In this document: piece by piece, positions 1 to 12,500 of the stretch | How the letters are laid out: the number at the start of each line of letters is the position of its first letter | Numbering within the stretch: the stretch's first letter is position 1 | Origin: Tomocerus qinae | Lineage: Eukaryota; Arthropoda; Collembola; Entomobryomorpha; Tomoceridae | NCBI GenBank assembly: GCA_020055645.1 | Contig: CM034547.1 | Coordinates: 31,558,513 to 31,622,512, forward strand | Length of the DNA stretch: 64,000 nucleotides | Direction: 5' to 3' | The notes under the pieces: model-generated | The model's database searches: none | Seen by the model: only the letters and a program-made list of their open reading frames with translations | Told to the model about the DNA's origin: nothing | Made by a program: the position numbers and the translations under genes

Positions 1-3000
1 CAGTCACATTCAGCATTTTATAGTTAATGTGCAATGTAAGTAATGTAATGCTATATAATATACCAAATACCAGGGAAGAGTGAGATAAAAAGACATTAGA
101 AGCCCAAACCAGATTTAACCACACTCAACAACAGATTGTGCTTCATGCGCTATGTCGAACAAGTGCCATCCTTTCTAACCTTGCCTTTTGAACATTAATC
201 AATGACTAACTGTGTACATATTACATTATGATCTACTTATTTAGGTATTTTTATCGCAATAAATATGGCATTACAAGTGTTGTAACATTTTCAGATATTC
301 TAACTTTAGATAGTAAAATCTAGTTCTATAACACATGTAATACTTGAACATCTTTATAATTACATTTTATACTGATGTTTTAACGAAAACTACCTACATA
401 CGTTATCATTTTACGAACTTTGTATTGATTATGTATTGAGCCCGTGTTGAGTCAGTCCGATTCTTATGTATTGATTGTGATTTTCAATAATACCTAAACA
501 TCTTATTGGCTACTTGTGAGAGAACCAACAGATGTGATTTCCACTTTTAGATGGGGAGGAGCTTAGTTTTGTTCAGACACCGTCCTGATACAACCCACCC
601 TATTTTTTCAGTCATATTGAAATTATTTATTTATTTTCAGCTATATTATAGCTGAAAATGATCAGCACTTAAGGAGGTCACGTTTCCTTGCGCAGTCAAA
701 ACAAAATGTCAAATTTAAAATTTGTGACAATTATATTCTAAAAGAAGAGGGTTCTGTCTACAGTGCATATGAAAGGCAGATTTTTTAGAATATAATTTAA
801 ATTGCAAGAAATCAATTTTTGAAAAATAGTAGTAATTTACATTAAGCGCTTATCTCTCCTCCCCCGTAGGGAGATTTAAGATTTGCATACTCAAAATGCA
901 TTATAGTGAAAGCTACTGGTTCGTTCATAATCAAAGCCCATTTTGTATGATTTTCGAGTGTAGATGAGAAAGCTCTTTGCAAAAGTGCTAGCACGTATAC
1001 CAGGAAAGGATTGTGAGAGAAAGCAGGCATAGGGGAATACCACACGGAGCAAGTATCATTTATGATAAAATTAACTAGCGACCCTATTTAATTTTCGCAA
1101 TTTGTTACGAATACATGTAAATACATAATACGAATTAGTCATAGTATATCAAACTATCCGTAATTTCACACTGTAAGTCTGATCACTTTCACTAATAACT
1201 TTCACTCTACAAATACAATTTGCTTAAACTTTCACAAGTAAAAGTCAAAGTTCACTTGATTAATAGGATATAAATACTAGCTAGATAGAGTCCTTTAGTG
1301 TATAGTAGTTAAAGAATTGTAGAAAGTACTATTTACGTGTGATATTATGCCTTGGCAGTTTATTTAGGCATTCTGCCCTTACACTTAATATCATAATGTA
1401 TTATTGCAAAAAATAGACATTTGAATTTTATTGAACGCTATTTTCGAACGTATGAAGGACTACAATGAAATAACTGTAAGTCATTATTTAATTGGCAATA
1501 AATATTTTTATTAAGTAAAATTCATTAAATGATCACTTTTTCAAAATATGTTTCAGTATTGATTTGCATGTTCTTATACAATTTACTTACAATGTAAGAT
1601 GTAACTATACATTTAAGTATAAGTTCACATTGCACATTTTTTACTTTTACATTTACAATCTGTTATGTTCAATTATGGTACAATAGAGGGACGATAAGGA
1701 ATAGTTATAGTGTAATCTGTGTATGAGATGAATGAATTCCAAAGCTGTAAAAGATAATAATATGAGCCGTCCCTAAAAAGTCAGAAAGGGGTACATTTAG
1801 CGTAGAAAAAAATTCATTCAAAAAATGCATTTAGTATTCAATGCATGGCATGATATCATATTGATATATGGTGTACATGACTGCATATAGCTTTGGCATT
1901 ATGCTATTAATATCGTGTACGTGATGTACCCGTCCGTCTGTACGCAGAATAGCGCGTATGATTTATATTACATTGTGGTATGATGTGTATGTAGCTATAT
2001 CTGTATATAACGTAGTTACATAGTATTTATATACACATAGATATAGATTACACATCAATCAGACTTTATATTTATACGTATGTATAGCACACGAGGGACA
2101 AGGCAAGGCAGTCAGGGCACAACCACAACCAACCTGCAGTCATTTAGTCAGTCAGATTAAAGCTAGCTGGATATCACATAATAATGAATGAGTTGGTAGG
2201 TATGATACAAAGTTGTGTATGAACAGCAGATAATGATATTAGTGAACGAAGGCTCGGCTGTCTCATTCCGTATAAGTGTTAGGATAGGAATTTGGGATAG
2301 GATGCTGCAAGGAGAATCAATAAGCGAGTGAGTTAGGAAGGAGGAGAGGGACTTTGTAGAGAAGTGCATAATGTGTACATGTAGTTTAGAGTAAGCAGTA
2401 GTACTATATACTTTTATGTATATATTATACTAACTAGTCATAGCAAGGTAAGGGCCGTATCAAAATTATTCGTTTAGAAGAGCCAAGTTAACTCGTTTTA
2501 TATTAGAACGTGGTGTGCTAAATACGGATGCTGTTCTGGCACGGGAAAGAGTACTAAATATAATCTAGAAAGAGGGGGTACCACTTGGCCCTCTGTGTAT
2601 CCTATATTGTGGTTACAGCCGTGTTCACAAATTCACAACATACAGAAAAGGCAGCATGAATGGAACTATGGAATATGAGAATGAGACTTTAGTAGCTTAT
2701 ACTAATGAGTTACCTTGCCTCACTCGCACTCGCTCCACGTTGCTTTTGTCAGTACCAAACTGATGATAAAATAGAGGTGAAATCAAATCGGGATTCCATA
2801 ATCTGCCGGTCTGCAAGTTCATTTTTCAGGGTTTTGTTAATTTCAGTACTAGTTTGGTATTTTGGTTTTAAATATTAACATTTTAATTTTTTGTCAAAAA
2901 TGCTAATTTAGTAGAATATATTTCAATTTCATCTGCTTGCTGCCTTTGTGGCTCTTAACTACTACTATTTACTGTATCTGGAAAACTTTCCTTTGCATTT

Positions 3001-6000
3001 CGTAAATTGTCTGTAAAATATTTCTGCTTGACATACTTTTGAAAATGCATGCCCCAAAATAAAATTTCCAGGATTTCAAAAATCTTCATTGTTGTACAAG
3101 TATGCACCAACTAAGAAAACAAAGAAAACAGTTGTTAATTGTGATTTTCAAATTTTCGTTATTTTGAGTGTGAGAGGATTTCAAAAAACGTATTTTGTTA
3201 CGTATAAAATGCATTTTACCATCTGTTTTACTGGCATTACGCAATGCTCATTAAGTACCCAAAGTTAATTGACTAGACAAGTTTTGCATAAGTGTTGTGT
3301 AGTGTCTTTAATAGACGAGAAAAGGGATCATGATCTGCAATGCAAGGTGTTGCAACAAAACGGACGGAAAACCTGATCTGTTCGGTTAACCACCTACACG
3401 ATTTACGTCTCTATAGAAGAGATAGTATTGTGTATGTGTGTGCTGTACTTGCATGTAATGGTGTATCCTCATTTTCCTTATGTAAGAATGGTAGGGTAGC
3501 GTAGGTATGATGTTGGAGGTATAAAATGAAACATTGGATTGCATTGCAATAGTGGAAAAGCAACTTTCGGCTTGTTACAAAGTCGACTTTACTGAATCTC
3601 ACAACGCAACTCGTAGAGCGACAGACTCGAATGAGACTTAGAGAGAATCAGTTCACATATCAGCTGAAATGCTGAACTTTCTGATTGTATTGCGAGGTTG
3701 TTGTGAGTGAACTCAACTGCTGAACTCGCCCATAATACCATAGGCAGCCAGCAGCCAGCCAGCATACTACTTACTTACATACTGGGAGGAGGACGACTCA
3801 GCAGTGAGTCAATCTGCCTATGTTGTACATACTTGTAGTAGTATAAGTTGTGCTGAGGAGAGAGAGAGACAGATGGGATACATAGAGGAGAGGGAAAAGA
3901 ACGTACCTACCTACGTAAGTTTACGTAACCAGCCAAACTACCTATCCATCTCTCCTACCTAACTGAACTGAACTAGCTGAGCTGAACTACAATTCTCGCT
4001 AACCACACACACTGTATTATTCACTGAACTGACGGGAAACGTGCTATTGCTCTGTTCTTGGTTCTTAAGCTTAAGCTTCCTTTCCATTGAAGTCTCTTCT
4101 CTAGAGTCTCTGTAGGTCTCTCTTCTATGTACTTATATTATTTTGTTCTTGTTGGCTCGGTTGCTTGAGCAGGCAAGACAGGCCAACAAAACAACTGTGA
4201 ATTTGTTTATTTTCACCATATGTATTATTTAAGATTTTGACTGTTTTAAATCCTTATGTACACTTATTGTTAGCTTTGGAATAATAAATAATAGGACTGT
4301 GTTCCCTGAAAAGTGTTTTTAAAAAAGTGATTACAATAGACCAGCCTATACTCAACTGTTGTGATCTGTATATATTGGTTTATTTATCTTATAGTGAAAA
4401 ATAGCTCGAAGCAATCCGTCGAGTGCCACTACCATATTATTCACTACAGTGTATATCGATACTAGCCCGTCTTATCTTCGGTACTTAGCTATATAGCTTA
4501 AGAAACTAGACTAGAGCTGTTATATGATGGCTGCGTCACAGAAAAACGAGATTTGTAGACACGGAAGTTAATTCAAAACAACTCTGCACTTAGTTGAAGT
4601 TGAAACTGCTATTCGATTCTTGAATAATCAATATATTTACTTACAAGTCTATTCTAATTGCAAGTTCGGATGAGAATATGAAGTATAAATACAGCTCCTG
4701 TTATAGTAGAGTGTGCTAACACGGTGGAATATTAAGAGTTGGCTTCAGTGAGTGTTCCATTTCAACTAGTAAAAGAAGGGAAATTACCGTGGAAGACCTT
4801 GCGAAATTTCAATGTGTTGGATATAAGATAATACCCATTAACAACTACTACATAACAGATTTTTTATGCAATTTGTACAATGATAAGCAAGTTTGTTGGT
4901 TTAAACATTATGATGAGTAATGAGTCTAATGAGCACTGTAAGTATTCCAGCAATAAAGTGCCCTTATCTATACATAATAAATAGTCCGATCGTGTTCGAC
5001 TCACCACTTAGTATGGTTTATGGAGTTGGAGCAAGCACATAATATTATTCGCGATTTTACGTAGTGTCCATTACTAGTTAACAATAACAATCTAGTAAAT
5101 TGTAATAGAGTATTATGGAGTGCACAGCAGACAGAAAATTGTGTAGTGCAGTAATACAAATATAATATATGCAAGTGAACACACAGTGAACATGTAGGTA
5201 AATATTATATTGTAAGTAGAACTAAGTGGTTATGGTTAACTACATACATATAAGTCGACAGTTCAAATCAATTCAAGTCACATAACTTGTATTTGAAGAG
5301 AAACATTAAGATTATCCCAAGTTGGGTCGTTGCCGTTGCTAGCAGGCTGAGTGGCTAGATTTGTCTAACAATAAAAGTTGTAGCCATTGTCAGACGGTTT
5401 ATTCAAGTTGTGGTTAATACTGAAAATTGTATGAAATAACACCTTGCCGGAGCTAGTTTGCCTTTCGTTGGAAATAGAAAAGTATGTTACATTACATACC
5501 CAGTGCTTTTCTGCAACACGTATAAAATTACATCTGGAAACGGAAGTCATGAACGATACATATAAATCCGAGTCGGAGTGTTACTGACAGAGTGTGTAGC
5601 GAGTGTATATAGTAGTAGAGCATATAAATGAGAATAATATGCAAGGCAGCCAGAGAGTTGTGCGTTTCAAAGAAATCTACTTGGCTTAATATTGTTATTA
5701 GTTGGTAGGTAGTTAGAGTTGTTCATGGAATTGAAATGGAATGAGGGAAGTAAAGTTCGAGTTCAGTCAGTTTCATTCACAGTTTCCTTCCACATTTGTG
5801 TCGTTGTATGAATGAGAAACGAGAGCATGTGTATTTATTTGCTGTACGATGGGATATGGGATTCTATATCGGTCTCTCTCGTACGTATGGACCCCATAAG
5901 TTTGGGCTCCGGCTGCTGACTCTTCTGTCTCGTAGTGGTCTAACTATAACATCATACATAAATAAAGAGAGAGCGAGAGGAGAAAGAGGAGGAGTGTGGA

Positions 6001-6473
6001 GTAATGAATGTATGAAAAGGAAGGAAGTCGTGTTCCTACAATATATACCATCATAAAACTACTAGGTACGTACGTACGTACTGTACTACTCCTGCCTGCT
6101 GCACACTGCTGGTTAGACACTCATTCTCATTGTTAGTACACTCATGCTTTTCTCTGCAAAGGAAGTGTATATGAGATTTGACGACAATGACAATTTCTCC
6201 ATGACCAATCACATGAACATTCCTTTCACATGATATACTGTATTAATATGATGGAAGGATACATTACCACAACACACACATTGCTCTTAGCACTATTTTT
6301 CGTGCATATACACCAGACGTATACTTAAAAGCTATTCTTATTCTGTGAGAGTCGGGAGAGTGTATATGAAGTATGAATGGATGACAAATAGTGCCTTTAA
6401 AATACACAAGTTAGTCAAGTGTTGGTTTGAATCAGAGTTCGTCGAAGTGCGACTTAAAGAACGGAGAGTTACC
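1..6473. other. Upstream region, no gene recognised
   Basis: AT-rich sequence with only short, unconvincing open frames on both strands and no recognisable domain. It contains short low-complexity patches: a GA-rich run near 3853-3872 and a (GTAC)n run near 6064-6081. It probably holds the promoter and any 5' non-coding exons of the downstream Shc gene, but I cannot place a core promoter. A weak TATA-like TATACTTAAAAG lies near 6320. Confidence 0.5.
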
Positions 6474-6573
6474 ATGAAAATGACTTCAGAAATCGGGCGG
6501 ATGCTCAAATGTCTGGCGAACAAATCTTATCATTCTCTGCAGGATGATGCTTATAGTCATATAAGTCTGATAC
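6474..6573 (+). CDS. Shc: Shc putative first coding exon
   Basis: Inferred start exon. ATG at 6474 sits in a good Kozak context (ACCATGA), the frame runs 33 codons (contains [16 protein letters not shown]) and ends at a strong donor C|GTAAGTG in phase 1, which is exactly the phase the acceptor at 7633 requires. The same frame stays open upstream to another ATG at 6366. No homology was recognised, so this exon rests on splice logic only. Confidence 0.45.
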
Positions 6574-9500
6574 GTAAGTGTATTGCATTGCCTTTTTCTC
6601 CTAGTAAATATTGTCGTATGTAGATGTAACACTCTCCATTCGTCAGATTAGTTATTTAGTTAGTGGCAGATCATCATAATAATAATGGTCTTAGTCTTGT
6701 TACATTAATTAAACTTATAGCCAACAGACCCTGTGCCAGTAAGCCTAATATTGTTTTGAATGAATGAATTCTCTAAATCCGCTTTTAACCTAATAAATGA
6801 TACCAGAGAGACACACTTTAATTCTAAACCTCATTCATTCAACTCTCCTTTCTGTTTCAATACGTACTGCATGCATAATTACGGCGTAAGGACGTGATGT
6901 TATTACTTTTTTATGATTCATGATAATTTCAATTTCCGATAGGTGCTGTCATTTACAATCAGCCGCGCACTGCACATACAGATTGTTTTATTACGTTTGT
7001 TTCGTTTTCACATAGGTTAATGATTCCTTGTTGCACTGTGTATTTAATTAATAATTTGTGATTTTTCTAATGTAATTTGATATGAATGAACAAATATTAC
7101 ATTGAAGAATTCTGTTTAGGACTGAGAATGGGGCTGAGAATGAAGAGAAGTTGAAAAGCTCTTGTACCACTACTGCCCCAGTTCAGTACAGGAATTTTGG
7201 CAAGATAGTATGTACTATATAGACTAGAATAGAATATTAATTTCCTAGTTAATTTTTAATATATTCAAAGAAAAGTATAGGTACGATAATTTTCTATAGT
7301 ATTTATATTGGAACAAATTCTTTGGGCATGTTATGGATCATTGTCGGCTTGTCGGTACTTTCGATGAATTGAGATACTATTTTAGACATTACTATATATT
7401 TTAGGTTTGTAGGTTGTGTACACTGCCTAATGTGCCTATAATGGTTCTGCTACTGTCTACTGGAGATGCTAAGCTAGTGTATTTAAATTAATACATTGAA
7501 AGTTACGAAATTGTATAAGGAAAGTATATTTCATATACTGGTTGAGTGACGTGTGTCCTCATTTCCTGCGTTTTGGTATAATGCTGTATAATGTATAAAG
7601 TGTAATAATTATAAGTTTTCTTGTTTGTTACAGCACAAGGTGATACTTCAATTGAGTCACTGGATTGTCCACCAGCATCTGTAATTCAAGTAAGAAACGA
7701 ACAAGATAGTGCTTACAGTAACAGTGAAAAGTTTGTTCGAAGACCTCGCAGTGCGGGTGATATAAGTGAATCTCTTGTGCTGAACAATTTTGTTGGTGGG
7801 GGAGGTTTTACTCAGGATATTGTTATTGAGAGTGGGAGTGGTACCAGTAGCATTGGCCGCTCTGGTTCAGACTTATCACAAGTAAGGGGAGTCCTACCAT
7901 CGAATAATATCGGAAATAACAGTCACACAATCGTAAATGTGAACAGTCAAAATAATCACCAAAATATAAATACAAGTAATAACTCTGGAACTAGCTCTGT
8001 CCGCGATAAAGATAGTAGTAGCGGAGGTGGAGGGATTCTAAGTTTTTTTGGAGTCCGATTCAACAAGTCAGGAACAAGACATTTAGACCGATCTGGAAAT
8101 TCTAGCGATTTACCTACCGAGAAACCAAATAAGTGTGTTGGTGATCATCGCTACACAAAATTTCCATTGAGTGCTGCTTCATCTCCAACTGGAACAGGGC
8201 CCAATTTTGGAGGAAGCGATTCAAACAGTTTTTCCCAACAGCATCAAACTGTATATAGTAATAAGCTAAGTCAACTTCCCCAACCCGTCGGCGAATCAGT
8301 TGTTCAATTACCGACTGACTCTCCCTTCGACGCGACACATATTCATCTAACCCCTCAAACGAAAACTTACTCTCACCCCAATAAAAGTCCACTACCACCG
8401 AGGGAAGTGGCCGCTCCGTCAAACAGTTTCCTAGCGAATGCTGTTCATTCACTAGGTCGAAAGGCAGCGAATAGTGTCAACTCCAGCACCAGTAGTAAAA
8501 GCAGCCACAGTCACTTTCGCAACAAACCTTTGAAAGTCAAATCCAAGTCGGACAATAGTTTACACAAAGTCACATTGAGTTCAAACTCGAATTCTTTATC
8601 AAGTGCTGGACGCCTCTTGGTGCAAGGTGGAGGAGTCGTTAGCAGCAGTAACAACAGCAATACTAGTTCCGTGCAATTTTCATCCCCGTCATACCCTGTT
8701 GGGGAGCAAAGACTGAATAGTGTTCAGTTGGGGGATCATGCAACAATTCGGTTGCCGTGGACGGGTTTCCAGCAGAACAATCTAAGCTCTGTGACACCGA
8801 GTCGGACTCACCCCAATACACACAATAATAATCTGAACTTTGAATCTGTGCGTTATGTTGAATGTGGGACTGTGTGGAATACTAGTTCTGCCACTAATCC
8901 CATTTCAGGAAGCAACAATGTCAATAGCCAAATTAGTGCTAATAACTTTGTAGGGTTTACAGGAATTCGGGGAAGTCAATTTCAGCATTCTCAGTCGGCA
9001 TCAGCATCTAATGCCTGTGTAAGACAAAGATCAAGGTCTTTGGAAAGGACAAGTAATTTCCGAATATTCCCTGTGAATAGTAGTAATTCTATCCATGTCG
9101 CTACGACCAGTAAAACGAAAGGAAAGTGCACCAATGTATTCGGGAGTGGTTCAAATTCCAAAGCTTCTCATAGTAAAAATCAAAGCAAAGAAAAAGAACA
9201 GGAGCGAGGTCGTAACTCACTCTCATTAGAACGTAATCATATTTCACAGTCTCATCGTGTCCGCCAGTCATTAAGCCAAATAGAACAGGAGATCCTATTG
9301 CGGAATATCAATAGAGCGCCTGGAAGTAATTCAACCCCCAATAACGTTCCTTTTTTGAAATCAACGGCGTCGTCGGACAAATCAGTTGGTTTAAAAAATA
9401 TTATTATCGACTCTTCTAGTCGCCCAAACTCTACTTTAGGACGGAACAAGCAATCTCTAGAGTTCAAGTCAAAGCCACCTCATATTGGCCGACTTCACAG

Positions 9501-12500
9501 ATCCGCACCGAATTCCTCTTTTAGTAATAGTAGCGAGTCGAGTGATTCGGCATCTGTATCAGCACCTCCCTCCCCGCCTCCAAGACCGCCGTCGACTCTA
9601 AAACCCGAGAGTAGACTGATTCTACCTCCGAAAAAGCCGAGTAGACTCGCATACGGGAGCAGCAACGAGAGGTTGTCTCAGTCCCCTTTGTCGAGTCGGG
9701 GTAGTGCCAGTAGTAATAGTAGCAGTGGGACTATCAACAGTATGAACTCTTTGCCTAACCGTCGACCCATTCCTTCACGCTCTCAAGAGTCCTCCTCAGA
9801 TTCTGGTCACAGTCATAGTAGTGGATTTGCTACCCTCACTGGAAACTCCTCTGATATCTCCGTTGGCGATAGCACCCTCAGTCACCGTTCCCAATCATCC
9901 TACTCTACAGCAGCCGCTGCTCCTACAGGAAGTGGAATGTCTCTCGAAGATGCCAGGAATTCTGGCTTTATCAATAAGCCCACAAAAGGATGGCTTCACT
10001 CAGACCAGCTCTTGTCTAAAGAAGGTGTCACTTATGTCGTTCGGGTGAGTATAGTCATTCCTAATATTATTACATGTAATCTCCATTTTTTGCCACGAAA
10101 CTTGCATATCAATGCAAACATTCGAACCGCTAATCTAATCTACCCTTTAATATTAACAGTTTTAGGAAAAGCATTAGTCAGTAAACTCACATTTGGTAGT
10201 TTAATCGTTTATTTAACTCTTGTGATTGATATGTAACGGATAGGGATAGGTATATTATACTTGGCAAAAAGGAGAAATAACCTGTATGTACTACATGTAC
10301 ATATGCAAATCATTTTTACCTTTTAGCTTAAAAGGTTGCTACTACAATTGGATTGGAGGAGACTATTTAGATTTAGGTTAGTCAGTGCAATGTTGAGTTG
10401 AGTTTGACAAAAAATAAAATAAATCTTAATATACGTAGGTTGAGACTATGAGAAGGTGCCAGATCAAATCTAAGGCATGCGAGGGTCACAAGGGTGTTGG
10501 TCAGCTTTGTATTACGTATACATGATGTATTTCATTCGTTTGGTTCCGTGTCCGTGTTCGGCAGCCACCATAGTCACTCTATGCTAAGGCTATGTTTATG
10601 TCATGTACATTTCTTTTTTAATGCCTTGCGTATTCCACAAGACTGCGACGGTAATTAAGCTACAGAAGTGACTTTGTTAAGTGTATTACTCTCTAGAATT
10701 AAATGCATTGTTGCAAGAGGAAGTATAATGTAGTGCCGTATAAAGTACAATTTTTTGTATTGAAATTGAATGATTGGCTATAATATGGAGATTATTTAAA
10801 AATAGAAAAAACTGAGAACATTAGGTATATGTACAATACTATTGTATTTCCTTATTATTGAATTTGCTAAATATTACCTGTAACTTTTTAAGATGCTCTT
10901 TATCATTAGACGTATGTTGACATGTCTTGTTGGATGAATCTTTTGTTCAAACCACATTATATAACATGATTGGCAGAATTAGCTCAGTCTACGTCTAATC
11001 TAAACAGGTTTTCAGAAGTGGAGTAAGAAGATTTACTGACGTGACTACTCAAGAAATTTAGCTTCTATTCATGTACAATATGCTACTAATATTTGACATT
11101 CTCATGGACATTTTCGAAACATGATATCTAACGAGTCTATTCAGCAAATCAAATCGTAATAACTATTATGTATATAAGTACTGAAGTATGAAGTAGTACA
11201 GGTAGTAGGCACTCTGACTGAATGAATAATATTTAGGTACTTATATAAGTAACCCGTAATCCACGATGTCATCATTCTTTTATATATCCTCTTTTTTGTA
11301 GTATATTGGATGTCTGGATGTGAACACATCAATGAAAAGTCTGGACTTTGATACTCGGTCCCTCATTGCAAAGTAAGTGTTTTACCTTTATCCACATCTC
11401 TGAAACATAACTGTAAGCACTGACTGATATCAAATGAAATTCTAGGAAAACGACACAATATGTCTCTGCGATTTTATCTAAACAACATTTTTTAATGTAT
11501 TCCAAGAATATGCTCCCCCATGTTTTTTCTCTTGTAGCGAAATGTTTTTGTAGTGGATATATAAAATCTTTGTGAGTGGTAAATTCCTATATAATTTTAC
11601 TTTTTACAACATATATAAGGTACATTAAATCCACAGCATCTCAAAAGATTTGAATCCATTATACACTTACACACGTAAGACTTGTTATGAGTGTAGGTAG
11701 ATCATTAAAAGTAAAAAGTCTATTTGCTTTGATATACCAACAAATGGAGCATCAGTCGAGATGTCGAGAATTCTGCGATCATTCATTTTTGTAATGGATA
11801 AGTAAGTAGTTCATGGAACTCGAACTTAATAGCAATTTGACATTTGACAGTTTGTGGCTAGTGGGTGTTGTATTCAATAAGCCACTAATATTTCACTCAA
11901 CAAGTCACATCCATAGATAATTTTTGTCTATTTTAGTCCATTTGTATTGCAAACAAAAGGATCTTCGTAGAATATCTTGGTAAATACCAGGGTAAATACT
12001 ATTCAAAGGGTATATTTTACTCTCTCTGGGCACTAATTCATTTTCAGAGATAATAAGAATGAATTACGACTCCACGGTATACTATTACTAGTTGAAGACT
12101 CGGCGTTATTATTTGTGTTGAAACATGTAGACATCTTATGTGGGTGGGGGGTGGAGGTTTTACCAAGTCAGCTTAAGAATGTCGTAATGTTTTGCACTTT
12201 GTTGACTGTCAAATAAATGACTGGAAAATTTTCTATTTCAGAGAATGCATAAATCAAGTTTGTGAAGCAGCCGGTCTCAAATCGATTGATAGAAAACGAA
12301 AGGTAAGCCCATAAAAATGACTTAACTGAATATGAAATAGTACAATTTTTAGTATTCAATGTTAGTATAAGCTTTCTAGTTAGTTATTTTCTTGTACATA
12401 CCCATTTACATCGACACGAAGCTAATAGTAGAGTACCCACCAAGATTTGTCAAATTGATATGGAAGAGATTTACTTATTCACTCTACTGATTTGTCAGGT

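Noticed and set aside
5796..6056. 86-codon plus-strand frame upstream of Shc
   Set aside because: No homology, no splice logic linking it to Shc and ordinary intergenic composition.
6064..6081. GTAC repeat run
   Set aside because: Simple microsatellite; no further significance seen.
7621..7633. Reading frame of the large Shc exon continuing upstream through TTG TTT GTT ACA
   Set aside because: TTGTTTGTTACAG is a splice acceptor with its pyrimidine tract; there is no ATG, so translation does not start there.
10045..10236. Extension of the Shc frame past the 10044 donor (about 60 hydrophobic residues)
   Set aside because: The GTGAGT donor and perfect PTB continuation at 11302 show this is intron read-through.
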